From Marinifaba aquimaris (GTDB lineage: Bacteria; Pseudomonadota; Gammaproteobacteria; Enterobacterales; Alteromonadaceae): DNA of 64,000 bases. Below are positions 8,507-18,344 of the stretch, piece after piece. The position numbers were made by a program, and so were the translations under genes. Below the pieces are notes generated by a model, which was not told where the DNA came from, did not search any database, and saw only the letters and a program-made list of their open reading frames with translations. The DNA is taken from positions 1-64,000 of the forward strand of contig NZ_JABULX010000024.1 of NCBI RefSeq assembly GCF_013328345.1. The letters are read 5' to 3'. Position 1 is the stretch's first letter. Every line of letters begins with the position of its first letter.

Positions 8507-11500
8507 TTAGTTCTCAGAAACGCGGTATAACTTTCCACTAGAATTAATCAATAATTCGCCATCAACAGTCTTTAATGTTTCATGGCTAAAACTTTCTGCA
8601 AAAGAATTACTAATTGCAGGTAGTTTCCAAGTTATTTTTCCTTCATTTAATGAAAACGCAGATATCGCTTTTCCATCCTCCCCATATATAGAGTGCCATA
8701 TTAATATACTATCTGGTGCGATAGACGCATCATAAGTAATTGCATCAACATAGCCATTTATATGAAGATCATAAGTTGCAATTTTATCTAAATCTGATGT
8801 GTAAGTAGTGAATTCATAATTCGATAAACAAACTAAGTGATGCTCAGCTGACATCAAGGTTATATCAAGAAGCTTATCACAACTGCCCGATTCAGATTTT
8901 ATCAAATTCGCTCCTGCTTCATCTATATTCCACAATTTGATCACGCTATAGTCGTGTGCAAATAATTTCACAGCAGTGTCGTCGGCTGAATTCATATAAA
9001 GAGGCTCAATATTATTCTCTTGAGTACTTAAATTCAGTATTTGTTGATTATGGATATCGTGGCTTACCATAGTATTATTACTTACATACAAAATATCTTG
9101 GTATCCATCTTGATTTAAATCGGCAAAGTGTACTGTTTTACCCCATGTATAATAACTGAGTGTACCTGTAACAAACGGACTTAAATCAGTTAAATTAAAT
9201 AACGTAAATGTTCTATCATCGTAAGAGACAAATAATTCATCTATACCGTCTAAGTTGTAATCCACTAATTTAAGCAGGGATACAGTACTAAAATTTTCAG
9301 GTTTAGGCAAAGATAGTAAAATATTCGGCTCTAAATCTTCAGACAAGGTAACTAAATGCATTTGATCATCATTGTCTTTAGCAATAATGATATCTTTTTT
9401 TTCATTAGAACCGACTTTAGCCTCACCTAATAAATCAAACGTTTGATAGTAACGTTCACTTTTATATGTTTGTACTTCGGCCTGAGCTGAATTTACAGCC
9501 AGTTCAGCAGGGGTATTGACAACATAAGCTTCATCAGTACTTCGATCAATGACCACCTCATTATAATTGTCATTATCAATATCAAAAACAAAGGCAGAAC
9601 CGTTATAAGTATTACCTATAGATTGTTGCCAAAACAGATTTAAGCCCTCTGATGATAAATTGTAAGCATCAAAGCTATAGTTATTACAGTTATGCAAAAT
9701 TAATTCATTGCCAACTTTATTGTCTAATTCACCACTGTCTAAACGACAAAATTCACTAGGGTTAAATTCTATTTCTTGAGCAATTTTTTTAGCCGAGATA
9801 TCAAATAAAGTTAACTTAGTTACATAATCAACATCGTCATAAGATAGTGATGCAAGTCGACTCATGCCATTATTTGGTTCATCAACTAAAACCATATCAA
9901 AACCAAATCCATCTGGATAAAACCATTCATTCTTAAGCGAGACACCGTCATAAACGTAACCATCACTCAAAATAACCTCTTGAGCGAGATCGTCATCAAC
10001 ATTTGCGACAAGCATTAAGGTTCGATTCCATGATTGAATCGCTGGCACGTCAACACTTTTAATAAGTGTAAATTGTTCAGTTTCAATGATGTTTAAATTA
10101 GTAGCCGTTAACAAAGCTAGATCGAGTTGGCCATCAGCATTCAAATCAGTAATTGCGATATGCTCAAAGCTTTCATTAATATTTAACTTTTCAGCAGATA
10201 AAATTTTCTTTGGTGGTGCTTTAAAGTCACCAATTTGAAACAATTCTGTGCCTGTTAAAATGTAAACCTCATCAGTTTCATCGTTATTTAAGTCTGCTTT
10301 AAGTAATTTCCCACTTGGCGCACTATAAGGGTAAAACCACTTTAAACTCGCCGTTTCACCGTCCATTTTTAAGGCATATAAGTCACCGAATGAATAAACA
10401 AGCATCTCTGTGTTGGCATCATTATCAAACTGACCCGTTAAAATATTCTCATCATACCAAGCCAAGCCCACGCCTTTATAAGCAGTAAATGTTTTAGTTG
10501 AATCAACTAAAGGTAAATACGTTTTGTTTAGCTGAGACCACTCATCAGTCTTAAAACTTACAGGGTAGTATAAATAAGGGAAGCTCTGCTCAAGTGGTGT
10601 TTGCCAAACCAAAACTTCACCATCAAATTGACTGTTATTAGGTACTGACTGCACATCTAGATATTGATTGTTAATTGTATCTTCAACATCATCATCATCT
10701 AAAACAAACTTCAATTGATAATTTTGATTGGTTAATAGTGGCGATTTAGGCACATCTAGAAAAATAGTTCCGGGGGAATCATTTATATAAACAACAGATG
10801 AATCGTAACCCACAAGGTTAATTCCATCGTCTAAAATAACGCGTGCATATACATTGTCATCTTTTCTTGCAATAAAAGGTGGTAATGTTGGTTCTGAAAT
10901 ATCTTGTTTAATTCCATTAATATACCATTCATATGTCACACTAATATGGTCGTTTTCCCTATCATATAAATTATCTAATACAGTAGAAAGACTACTACTT
11001 GTGTAGTAGCTACCTGCGGTATTTATAGCAAAGTAAGCTGTTGGCGGGTAATTATAGTCAACAAAGGTTAGCTCAAGCGTATCATCAGAATTAAAGACAA
11101 CACTGTTGATAGGCTCGCCATTACTGCTCTGTTTGATCACGTAATTAAATCGCTTATTAACAAAGCTACCTTCAAATTCTTTAGTTGAGTCGGTCAATAT
11201 AATGGCGCCTCTGATATCACCGTTATCAGCAATTACGATTTTTTCATTCGCTTTTCGATTAACGTAAACCCAGCCAAAATCTGCATGATACAAATAACCA
11301 GTTATCGACGCTTCTACTGATGGGCTTGTATCACTAAAAAATTCACTCCAGTTTTCAACTTGAAAAGTAGTATCTAAAACAGGATCATAGACGGCCATGT
11401 TTTGAAGGCCGTAAGTAGAACTATCTCCGGTCAACTGATACTTTTCGCCACCATCTGTAACGGCCAATTGATTTAAAAACACATTTTCCACAACGCCATA

Positions 11501-12076
11501 ATAAAAATACGTCAGTGCCTCACCATCAAATACTACATTATCAAGTTCACATTGTTGAAAAATTACTGTGATGGGGCCTGTAGAGTTATCATCTAATTCC
11601 CCTAGTACTCGAACAGTACCGCTATCACAACTATCTTGCTCATCAATTGAAATCGCTTGCTCTTGACTAGCTACCTGAACCTGCTCATTAGCGGTTTGAT
11701 TATTTTGTGAAAACTGGCTAATGCGTGAAGTTGTATAGCTGACAAGCTTTAGCGCACTGGCATTAGAGGATGATTCAATGCTATCTGGAAAACCAATATC
11801 AGTATTGAGTTGTCTTAGGACAAGCTGGCTAAATTGACGCAAGTTATTATTACTCAATTTTGCTTGAGTAGTAATACCGCCATAAAAAGCTAACCGCATG
11901 TCAGTAAAGTCATCGTATATCTGCTCAAATGTTTTATTACTCGGATCGTACTTAACGGTGACATTATCATTTGAGTTATTAGCTCTGCTTGGAGCACTGT
12001 TGGATGAGGAGGCTCCTCCCCCTCCACCGCATGCGATTAGAAAGAAAAAGCCAATCAACATTATGATTTTTTTCAC
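8507..12076 (-). CDS. Large FG-GAP/VCBS-repeat surface lipoprotein
   Basis: I place the start at GTG 12076, six bases after an AAGGA site, rather than at an upstream in-frame ATG at 12145. This yields a classic lipoprotein signal, VKKIIMLIGFFFLIAC-GGGGG, with the lipidated Cys at residue 16. The 1189-residue protein has an N-terminal part of unknown fold, an Ig/cadherin-like part (PPTAYFAINT, EWYINGIKQ, ARVILDDG), then a beta-propeller-like series of FG-GAP/VCBS motifs with calcium-type loops: FDNDANTE, ADLNNDETDE, TDLNADGQLD, ANVDDDLAQE, FDIDNDNYNE, VDYNLDGIDE and ADLNQDGYQD. It is probably anchored to the outer membrane and may act in adhesion or matrix binding. It is a single-gene unit on the minus strand. 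The partner or ligand is unknown. Confidence 0.85.
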   Translation of the reverse strand: MKKIIMLIGFFFLIACGGGGGASSSNSAPSRANNSNDNVTVKYDPSNKTFEQIYDDFTDMRLAFYGGITTQAKLSNNNLRQFSQLVLRQLNTDIGFPDSIESSSNASALKLVSYTTSRISQFSQNNQTANEQVQVASQEQAISIDEQDSCDSGTVRVLGELDDNSTGPITVIFQQCELDNVVFDGEALTYFYYGVVENVFLNQLAVTDGGEKYQLTGDSSTYGLQNMAVYDPVLDTTFQVENWSEFFSDTSPSVEASITGYLYHADFGWVYVNRKANEKIVIADNGDIRGAIILTDSTKEFEGSFVNKRFNYVIKQSSNGEPINSVVFNSDDTLELTFVDYNYPPTAYFAINTAGSYYTSSSLSTVLDNLYDRENDHISVTYEWYINGIKQDISEPTLPPFIARKDDNVYARVILDDGINLVGYDSSVVYINDSPGTIFLDVPKSPLLTNQNYQLKFVLDDDDVEDTINNQYLDVQSVPNNSQFDGEVLVWQTPLEQSFPYLYYPVSFKTDEWSQLNKTYLPLVDSTKTFTAYKGVGLAWYDENILTGQFDNDANTEMLVYSFGDLYALKMDGETASLKWFYPYSAPSGKLLKADLNNDETDEVYILTGTELFQIGDFKAPPKKILSAEKLNINESFEHIAITDLNADGQLDLALLTATNLNIIETEQFTLIKSVDVPAIQSWNRTLMLVANVDDDLAQEVILSDGYVYDGVSLKNEWFYPDGFGFDMVLVDEPNNGMSRLASLSYDDVDYVTKLTLFDISAKKIAQEIEFNPSEFCRLDSGELDNKVGNELILHNCNNYSFDAYNLSSEGLNLFWQQSIGNTYNGSAFVFDIDNDNYNEVVIDRSTDEAYVVNTPAELAVNSAQAEVQTYKSERYYQTFDLLGEAKVGSNEKKDIIIAKDNDDQMHLVTLSEDLEPNILLSLPKPENFSTVSLLKLVDYNLDGIDELFVSYDDRTFTLFNLTDLSPFVTGTLSYYTWGKTVHFADLNQDGYQDILYVSNNTMVSHDIHNQQILNLSTQENNIEPLYMNSADDTAVKLFAHDYSVIKLWNIDEAGANLIKSESGSCDKLLDITLMSAEHHLVCLSNYEFTTYTSDLDKIATYDLHINGYVDAITYDASIAPDSILIWHSIYGEDGKAISAFSLNEGKITWKLPAISNSFAESFSHETLKTVDGELLINSSGKLYRVSEN

Positions 12077-12256
12077 AATAGTTCCTTTATTTTGGGTAAT
12101 TTTTTTCAGGTCAAACCTATCACAAATAGCAATACTTAAAAACACTTCACCATGCTCAAAAAGGAGATATATCCAGATTTTAAAAGTAAAAATGTAAACA
12201 CTCGCTACACTTTATATGTGTTAGAAATCAAACGTATAAATGATAGGAGAAAAATA

Positions 12257-12757
12257 ATGGTAACCCCTTACCCACGTACCTTTTCACACATTGGTATTTC
12301 AGTACCCGATGTTGAAAAAGCGGTAAAGTTTTATACCGAAGTTTTAGGTTTGTACTTAATTATGAAACCAACTGAAATCACAGAAGACGACAGCCCTATT
12401 GGTGAGATGTGTACCGATGTATTTGGTGCCAATTGGAAGCGATTTAAAATAGCTCATCTATCGACAGGTGATCGTATTGGTGTTGAATTATTTGAGTTTG
12501 ATAACCAAGAAAACCCAGAAGATAATTTTGAATACTGGAAAACAGGTATCTTTCATTTCTGCCTACAGGACCCTAATCTGGAGGAACTTGCTGATAAAAT
12601 TGTCGAACACGGTGGTAAGAAGCGTATGAAAGCACCACGCTATTATTATCCGGGCGAAAAACCTTATCGCATGATTTATGTGGAAGACCCATTTGGTAAT
12701 ATCTTAGAAATCTACAGCCACAGTTATGAATTAACCTACTCTGCTGGCGCTTATTAA
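12257..12757 (+). CDS. VOC-family (glyoxalase/dioxygenase fold) protein, copy 1
   Basis: The open frame begins at 12152, but ATG 12257 follows an AGGAGA site and starts directly before the conserved domain, giving 166 residues. Metal-ligand positions of the vicinal-oxygen-chelate fold are visible as H11, E77, H100 and E151, within HIGIS, GVELFE, IFHFCL and FGNILEIYSH. A divalent metal enzyme of the glyoxalase I or lactoylglutathione-lyase type is likely; the substrate is unknown. It is a close paralogue of the gene at 13884, with about half the residues shared by eye and the same motif order. A LysR gene sits between the two copies. Confidence 0.85.
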   Translation: MVTPYPRTFSHIGISVPDVEKAVKFYTEVLGLYLIMKPTEITEDDSPIGEMCTDVFGANWKRFKIAHLSTGDRIGVELFEFDNQENPEDNFEYWKTGIFHFCLQDPNLEELADKIVEHGGKKRMKAPRYYYPGEKPYRMIYVEDPFGNILEIYSHSYELTYSAGAY

Positions 12758-12840
12758 ACAAATTGGCTTGGCTTTTATAAAATCAGTTACACCCAACAAA
12801 AATACGCGACCTAGTTTAATATTAATACGACTCTTTATTT

Positions 12841-12868
12841 AAGCATCTGCTTTAGCAAGCAGAGCTTA
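12841..12868 (-). terminator. Weak hairpin at the end of the LysR gene
   Basis: Arms AAGCATCTGCTT and AAGCAGAGCTT enclose TAGC and overlap the stop codon of the minus-strand LysR gene. The following T-rich stretch is poor, so this is a tentative terminator. Confidence 0.4.
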
Positions 12869-13762
12869 TACCACGACTTGCTCTATTTTATCTATCACCA
12901 TATCAAACCGCGCAGCTAATGTGCGGTTTTTCTTTTTTACTAAATACAAGGTTTCAATTACTGGCTGTGGTGGTTTAAATACCTGTATGGCGTTGTGATC
13001 ATCAAAGCAGTCTACCGCACTTTTGGGTAATACAGTAAAACCAACACCCTTCGCTACAGGCTGGAGTATTTGGCTGATTTGATTGATAAACCCTGATTCT
13101 GCCAAAGTGGCAATATTTAAACTTTGCAGAGATTGTTCTGCACTTTTAGCAAAATAAAGCGATAAGTAATGCTCGGCATCTGGATGGTTAATAAGCCCAA
13201 GCTCTGACAATACCGCTGCAATATCCCACAGTTCGAACACCCTATCAATAGTTGCTGGCAATACTAAACACAGTTCTTCTTGTGCCAATTTAGTGACATC
13301 AAACAAGCTGGGGTTAGGGACATCCGTAACTATGCCTATATCCACCTTCCCTGTTTGAATTTCTTGAATAATTTGCTGATTTGGGGCGGCTTTGAGTCTT
13401 ATCACCAAATCTGCATGGCGCTGTTGTAGGGATAAAAGCGCAGGATACAAACCTAATGCTAAAGCGCCAGAACAGGCAATCGTGCATTGCCCAGCATAGG
13501 GGCTATCAAACGATAACTGCTCTATTAGCGCTTGTTCATTTTTCTTTTGTGCTTGCGCATATTGATAAACTAAACGCCCCTGTTCGGTTAATTCAAACTG
13601 CTTTTTACTGCGTTCAATTAGCGAGTAGCCACAGGCTTGCTCTAACTTATTAATATGTTGAGTGACGCCAGGTTGAGTCATAAAGCGTTTTTCAGCTGTT
13701 TTAGTAAAGTGCCCTGTATCGACAAGCGTAATAAAGGTATCTAACCAAATTGGATTAAGCAA
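12866..13762 (-). CDS. LysR-family regulator between two VOC genes
   Basis: A 298-residue protein with an N-terminal winged helix-turn-helix (FITLVDTGHFTKTAEKRFMTQPGVTQHINKLEQ, residues 10-43) and a LysR-type substrate-binding C-terminal domain starting near CTIACSGALALGLYPALL. The start codon is TTG at 13762; there is a GGGG stretch five bases before it and no better in-frame ATG. It diverges from the second VOC gene with 121 bases between starts, the usual layout for a LysR protein controlling its neighbour. It likely controls the VOC gene at 13884 and perhaps also the one at 12257; the effector is unknown. Confidence 0.88.
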   Translation of the reverse strand: MLNPIWLDTFITLVDTGHFTKTAEKRFMTQPGVTQHINKLEQACGYSLIERSKKQFELTEQGRLVYQYAQAQKKNEQALIEQLSFDSPYAGQCTIACSGALALGLYPALLSLQQRHADLVIRLKAAPNQQIIQEIQTGKVDIGIVTDVPNPSLFDVTKLAQEELCLVLPATIDRVFELWDIAAVLSELGLINHPDAEHYLSLYFAKSAEQSLQSLNIATLAESGFINQISQILQPVAKGVGFTVLPKSAVDCFDDHNAIQVFKPPQPVIETLYLVKKKNRTLAARFDMVIDKIEQVVV

Positions 13763-13883
13763 AACAGCCCCATAACAATAAATTATTGAAATGATAATAA
13801 TTGATAATTTTCATTAATCAAAATTTCTTCATAAACTCCTCATATCAAGTCAGCAGGTGACTTAATAATTTTGGAGTAAGACG

Positions 13884-14369
13884 ATGAAAATGAATCACAT
13901 TGGTATTATGGTTGGTGATATGGACCAAGCGGTTGAGTTCTACACTAACGTTTTAGGGCTTCGTATTGTAATGAACAATACCAAAGTTATTGAAGAGCGA
14001 GAAAGTGCAATCGGCCGCATGTGTATTGCAGTATTTGGTGAAGGCTTTAAAGGTTTTAACATTGCTCATTTGGTCACAACAGATGGAATTGGCGTTGAGT
14101 TATTTGAAATGAAAGAGCGTGCAGAACGCCATGATTTAGATTTTTCTCGTTTGGGTATTTTCCATTTTTGCCTGCAAACTGATGACTTTGAAACCGTGAT
14201 GAAAAAGACTGAAGAATATGGCGGAAAAGTGAGAATGGATGTAATGCGTTACCACCCTGAAGATGATACCAAACCGGCAAAAATGGTTTATCTAGAAGAC
14301 CCGTTTGGCAATCTATTTGAGCTTTACTCTCATACTTATGAAGAAACCTATGCCACCGATTATGAGTAA
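13884..14369 (+). CDS. VOC-family (glyoxalase/dioxygenase fold) protein, copy 2
   Basis: A 161-residue protein with the same metal-ligand pattern as its paralogue at 12257: H5, E72, H94 and E146, in NHIGIM, GVELFE, IFHFCL and FGNLFELYSH. It begins with ATG 13884 after a GGAG site (TTTTGGAGTAAGACG). The divergent LysR gene upstream is the probable regulator. The plus-strand unit ends at a strong hairpin at 14397. Conservation of all four ligand positions in both copies argues that both are active, possibly on related substrates such as a reactive aldehyde adduct; this is inference. Confidence 0.87.
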   Translation: MKMNHIGIMVGDMDQAVEFYTNVLGLRIVMNNTKVIEERESAIGRMCIAVFGEGFKGFNIAHLVTTDGIGVELFEMKERAERHDLDFSRLGIFHFCLQTDDFETVMKKTEEYGGKVRMDVMRYHPEDDTKPAKMVYLEDPFGNLFELYSHTYEETYATDYE

Positions 14370-14396
14370 CGCTAGCTAGACAAAACTCATAGGAAT

Positions 14397-14438
14397 AAAA
14401 AAAGCGGCAAGTTCGATAATGAACTTGCCGCTTTTATT
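14397..14438. terminator. Strong bidirectional terminator
   Basis: An 11-base stem (GCGGCAAGTTC / GAACTTGCCGC) with loop GATAAT, preceded by an A-run and followed by a T-run. It serves the VOC gene on the plus strand and the DUF6702 gene on the minus strand. Confidence 0.93.
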
Positions 14439-14461
14439 TTAAATGAGCATATGTATTGTGA

Positions 14462-14980
14462 TTAGAACTTAACCACTAACCAATCTTTATTTTCACTGAA
14501 ATAAAGCGTGCGAGTTTGTCCTTTGCCTTCAATATTGACCATATTGATTTGCGTAGGCCATAAATCGCGCAGCGAACCATTGTATAGCTTAATGCCGCTT
14601 AGCTCAGTCTCTTTCGGTAAAGCGACGTCTTGATATACCCAAAAAAACTTGCCTTCCACTTCGTAGCCGACACTCGATAATGGCAAATCTTTATCATCTA
14701 GCGTGCGCGCTAAAAAGTGTTTAGCAACATAGTCAGCAAATTCTTGCTGTGTTTTTTTAGAGTCAAGAATATCTGCTCGCTTATCAAATAAAGTCTGTAC
14801 TGCGTGCTCTGTATCATGCAAATAAAAGCGGTGCATCACTTCTAAGTGACCTGAACGTTGGTTGAATAAAACCGTTGTCTCTGCCGCTTTTTGCTGATGA
14901 GCAAACGCTTGTTGGGCTGCCACAAACGTGGCAACCATTAAAACAGTACTTACAAAGTAACGAGAAAAACGCTTTAACAT
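14462..14980 (-). CDS. DUF6702 family periplasmic protein
   Basis: A 172-residue protein with a signal peptide (cleavage after AQQAFA-H). The region LEVMHRFYLHDTEHAVQTLF and the WP/W-ending C-terminus (DLWPTQINMVNIEG, ENKDWLVVKF) fit DUF6702, a secreted family often found next to M1-type peptidases in Alteromonadales. Its ATG overlaps the stop of the upstream M1 peptidase gene by one base (TAATG), so the two are translationally coupled. It probably acts with that peptidase in the periplasm; no biochemical role is known to me. Confidence 0.7.
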   Translation of the reverse strand: MLKRFSRYFVSTVLMVATFVAAQQAFAHQQKAAETTVLFNQRSGHLEVMHRFYLHDTEHAVQTLFDKRADILDSKKTQQEFADYVAKHFLARTLDDKDLPLSSVGYEVEGKFFWVYQDVALPKETELSGIKLYNGSLRDLWPTQINMVNIEGKGQTRTLYFSENKDWLVVKF

Positions 14981-17448
14981 TACTCAGCCTTGTCCTTGTC
15001 TGACGCTTCTTGGTCTTTTTTCAGCTCAGTTTTAATGTCTTGCATGATGTCGCGATGTACCTTACCCGAACGCTTTTTCTTCTTGTATGCTTCAACACGA
15101 GAAGGAATGATTTGACGCGGGTAATGGTTGTTCTCAACATCTACATCAGCAGTTTCCCAACCTGGATCGACCACAACACTCGCCAGCTCTTTATCTTTGT
15201 CTGTGACAATTAACTTGCGAACATGTTTAGGCGTACGGCGCCAAATTTCAGCCGGAATATACTGCTCTTCAACCGAACCATCTTTATAAGTCAGTTCAAG
15301 AAGGATTGGCATCACTAAACCGCCCTTGTTAGAAAACTCTAACACATAGTAGTTTTTGTCTTCTTTAACCGCACGCTCTAGGGCTTTGCGCTCCCAAGGT
15401 TTTAATCCTTTTAAGAAATCTTGGTAATCGTTGCGCTCTTTATTCGTTACCGTGAAGCGGTCATTTTCATCGTAGAAATCACTGACATCAGGATTGCGGT
15501 TGATCCATAATTCTTTGCCTTCGGCTTTATTGCGTTCAACAAATAACGATGAAGGTTTGTTGTTTTCGATATCGCGCAAACGAGCGAAATCGATATCAGG
15601 ATCATGCGTGTCTAAACGCATTTGGTAGACTTTGTCGATAGCAATATCTACGTGATCAGTCGAATAGAACCAACCACGCCAGAACCAATCTAAATCAACA
15701 CCTGAAGCTTCTTCCATTGTTCTGAAAAAATCAGCCGGCGTAGGACGCTTAAACTTCCAGCGAACAGAGAACTCTTTGAAAGCAAAATCGAATAATTCAC
15801 GACCTAATACTACTTCACGTAAGATATTTAACGCAGCAGCAGGTTTAGTGTAAGCATTTGGACCAAGGCGCAATACGCTGTCTGATTGCGTCATAATTGG
15901 TACTTGTTGCTCAGACTTCATATAACCGACGATATCTCGTGGCTCTACACCCCATGGAATGTTTGGATCCCACTCACGACCTGCAACGCCATCTAAGAAA
16001 CTGTTTAAACCTTCATCCATCCAAGTCCATTGACGCTCATCTGAGTTCACAATCATCGGGAAATAGATATGACCAATCTCGTGAATAACCACGCCAATTA
16101 AGAAACGCTTTTCAGCTTGCGAGTATGTGCGCGAGCCATCGTCCTGTAATTCAGTACGCGGGCCATTAAATGTGATCATTGGGTATTCCATACCGCCGAC
16201 AGGACCATTGACTGATTGTGCCGTTGGGTATGGGTAATCAAAAGAATAACGCGAGTAAACTTCCATCGTATGGATAACCGACTCAGTTGAGTACTTCTTC
16301 CATAAGTCTCCGCCCTCTTTCGGGTAGAAAGACATCGCCATGACAAATGGCATATCGTCGCCACCTTGGTCATAGCCTTTAGCATCCCACATAAATTTAC
16401 GCGATGAAGCCCAAGCAAAGTCACGAACGTTTTCAGCTTTAAACTTCCACGTTTTGCGCTTATTGGTACCAGCTTTTTCATTTGCTAACGCTTCTTCTTC
16501 GGTCACAATAAAGACAGGACGTTTAGCCGTTTTCGCTTTTTCTAAACGTTTACGCTGTGTTTTAGTCAGTACGTCTTTTGGGTTAGTTAATACACCTGTT
16601 GAGCTAACAATGTGATCGGCAGGTACTTCAATTTCAACTTCATAATCACCGAACTCAAGCGTGAATTCACCACGACCTAAAAACTCTTTATTATTCCAAC
16701 CTTCGTAGTCAGTGTAAGCGTGTAAACGCGGGAACCACTGTGCTAATAAAAAGATATCATTGCCGCCTTCTCTTGCATCATCTGGGAAATGTTCATAGCC
16801 AGAACGAGCAGATACAGCGTCTTCTTCAACAATGTTGAAGGCAAAATCAATGGTAAACTCTACATCTTCACCTGACTTTAACGGCTTAGGTAAATCAATA
16901 CGCATTTGAGTGCCAACTACAGTAAAGTCGATGGCTTTACCTCGGCTATCTTTTACCGCACTGATTTCATAACCCAATTCGTTATCAGCCATAAATTGCT
17001 GACGACGCAATTCACCCAAGCTGATTTTTGCAGGCGTTTTGGCATCACCAGGGGCTGTATAAGGACCACGACGACCAACACCGCCAAAATTATTGGCAAC
17101 ATTAGCAATTGAATCTTCTTTGAAGATATTTTGGTCTAACTGCACCCATAAGTACTTTAACTTATAAGGTGAATTGTTCTGGTAAGTGATGTCTTCAGTA
17201 CCGGTTAAACGGCGCTTATTTTCATCAAGCGATATTTTGATTTTGTAGTCGACTTTTTGTTGCCAGTATTTTTCACCCGGCTCACCCGATGCATTTCGAT
17301 ATACATTAGGTGTAGGAAGGACTTCTTCTAACTGTCGGAATTTATCTTCAAAATCCCCTTTAGTTTGCTTAATAGCCGAAGCGTAAGCAGAACTAACAGT
17401 GAACAAAGTCATCAGTGCGACAAGCACTATATTTTTAGTTTTATTCAT
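14980..17448 (-). CDS. M1-family zinc metallopeptidase, secreted
   Basis: I start the protein at ATG 17448 instead of 17523 because this places a signal peptide (MNKTKNIVLVAL...SSAYASA) at the N-terminus. The 822-residue protein has the gluzincin signature HEIGH at 456-460 with the third zinc ligand E479 (WMDEGLNSF), and GGMEYPM at 418-424, equivalent to the GAMEN exopeptidase loop of aminopeptidase N. The usual M1 order is visible: N-terminal beta-domain, catalytic domain, then a C-terminal region with few recognisable motifs. It likely trims peptides in the periplasm. It heads a two-gene unit with the DUF6702 gene. The substituted GAMEN-like loop means substrate choice may differ from PepN. 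Confidence 0.9.
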   Translation of the reverse strand: MNKTKNIVLVALMTLFTVSSAYASAIKQTKGDFEDKFRQLEEVLPTPNVYRNASGEPGEKYWQQKVDYKIKISLDENKRRLTGTEDITYQNNSPYKLKYLWVQLDQNIFKEDSIANVANNFGGVGRRGPYTAPGDAKTPAKISLGELRRQQFMADNELGYEISAVKDSRGKAIDFTVVGTQMRIDLPKPLKSGEDVEFTIDFAFNIVEEDAVSARSGYEHFPDDAREGGNDIFLLAQWFPRLHAYTDYEGWNNKEFLGRGEFTLEFGDYEVEIEVPADHIVSSTGVLTNPKDVLTKTQRKRLEKAKTAKRPVFIVTEEEALANEKAGTNKRKTWKFKAENVRDFAWASSRKFMWDAKGYDQGGDDMPFVMAMSFYPKEGGDLWKKYSTESVIHTMEVYSRYSFDYPYPTAQSVNGPVGGMEYPMITFNGPRTELQDDGSRTYSQAEKRFLIGVVIHEIGHIYFPMIVNSDERQWTWMDEGLNSFLDGVAGREWDPNIPWGVEPRDIVGYMKSEQQVPIMTQSDSVLRLGPNAYTKPAAALNILREVVLGRELFDFAFKEFSVRWKFKRPTPADFFRTMEEASGVDLDWFWRGWFYSTDHVDIAIDKVYQMRLDTHDPDIDFARLRDIENNKPSSLFVERNKAEGKELWINRNPDVSDFYDENDRFTVTNKERNDYQDFLKGLKPWERKALERAVKEDKNYYVLEFSNKGGLVMPILLELTYKDGSVEEQYIPAEIWRRTPKHVRKLIVTDKDKELASVVVDPGWETADVDVENNHYPRQIIPSRVEAYKKKKRSGKVHRDIMQDIKTELKKDQEASDKDKAE

Positions 17449-17646
17449 AGACAGGTTTGCTATTTTAGTTAGTTGCAATTGAGTTAATCTAGCGTTTGTA
17501 TTTTGGCCGAGCCAAACAATCAACGTTACAATATAACAATTGGTTAATAAAGGCCTGTATCAGTATAGATACAAATCGCTCTATTTCATTATTTAAAAAC
17601 CTGTAACTATAAAATTACAAAGCAGTTTTTTAAGGGTGAAATACTT

Positions 17647-17686
17647 AAAAAGTGTGAATAAAACCGGATTCCACCCACACTTTTTT
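17647..17686 (-). terminator. Probable terminator of arsH
   Basis: Arms AAAAAGTGTG and CACACTTTTT enclose a 19-base loop just downstream of the arsH stop on the minus strand. The stem is AT-rich and the loop is long, hence moderate confidence. Confidence 0.5.
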
Positions 17687-17699
17687 ACCAAAATAATAC

Positions 17700-18344
17700 T
17701 TACCTCTCGCTGTACCTATCGACTAAAAAGTCTTTGTGATCTCTAGTTAAATAGGTAAATCGCATCAATTCTTCCATCACATCCACAATGCGATCTCGGT
17801 AGCTTGACGCTTTCATCGAACCATCCTGTTCAAACTCATCATAAGCTTTAGCCACAGATGACTGATTAGGGATGGTCAGCATCCTCATCCAACGCCCTAA
17901 AACTCGCATATTGTTTACCGCGTTGAAACTTTGAGAGCCACCTGTTACTTGCATGACAGCGAGCACTTTACCTTGAGATGGCCTGATAGAGCCTTCTGTT
18001 AGCGGGATCCAATCAATTTGCGATTTCAATACACTGGACATATTGCCGTGGATTTCAGGAGATGACCAAACTTGTGCTTCAGACCATTTTACTAACTCTC
18101 TAAGTTCAGCCACTTTGGGATGCGTAGCTGATTCATTGTGATCAAACAAAGGTAAGCCTTTGGGGTCAAAAAACTTCACTTCTGCGCCCATTAATCTTAA
18201 TACCCTAGCCGCTTCTTCAGCAGCTAATCGGCTATATGAACGTTGACGCAATGAACCATAAAGCATTAAAACCCTCGGTTTATGAATACTTTTTATCAAT
18301 TCAGCAGGTTGTAACTGAAAATTCTGTTGGGCTAAATAATGCAT
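17700..18344 (-). CDS. arsH: ArsH-type NADPH-dependent FMN reductase
   Basis: A 214-residue protein that follows ArsH closely: the flavin-binding [11 protein letters not shown] at 30-40, [56 protein letters not shown] and [10 protein letters not shown]. ArsH reduces flavin and quinones with NADPH and in some bacteria oxidises trivalent organoarsenicals. No arsR, arsB or arsC gene is visible nearby, so the role may be redox defence. It starts at ATG 18344 after a GGAG site and diverges from a SigZ-like sigma factor gene with 94 bases between, which suggests shared control. Confidence 0.9.
   Translation of the reverse strand: MHYLAQQNFQLQPAELIKSIHKPRVLMLYGSLRQRSYSRLAAEEAARVLRLMGAEVKFFDPKGLPLFDHNESATHPKVAELRELVKWSEAQVWSSPEIHGNMSSVLKSQIDWIPLTEGSIRPSQGKVLAVMQVTGGSQSFNAVNNMRVLGRWMRMLTIPNQSSVAKAYDEFEQDGSMKASSYRDRIVDVMEELMRFTYLTRDHKDFLVDRYSER

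Noticed and set aside
11898-12197. A 99-codon plus-strand frame opposite the start of the FG-GAP lipoprotein gene
   Set aside because: It overlaps the lipoprotein signal region in antisense and contains a proline run that is just the complement of the glycine codons.
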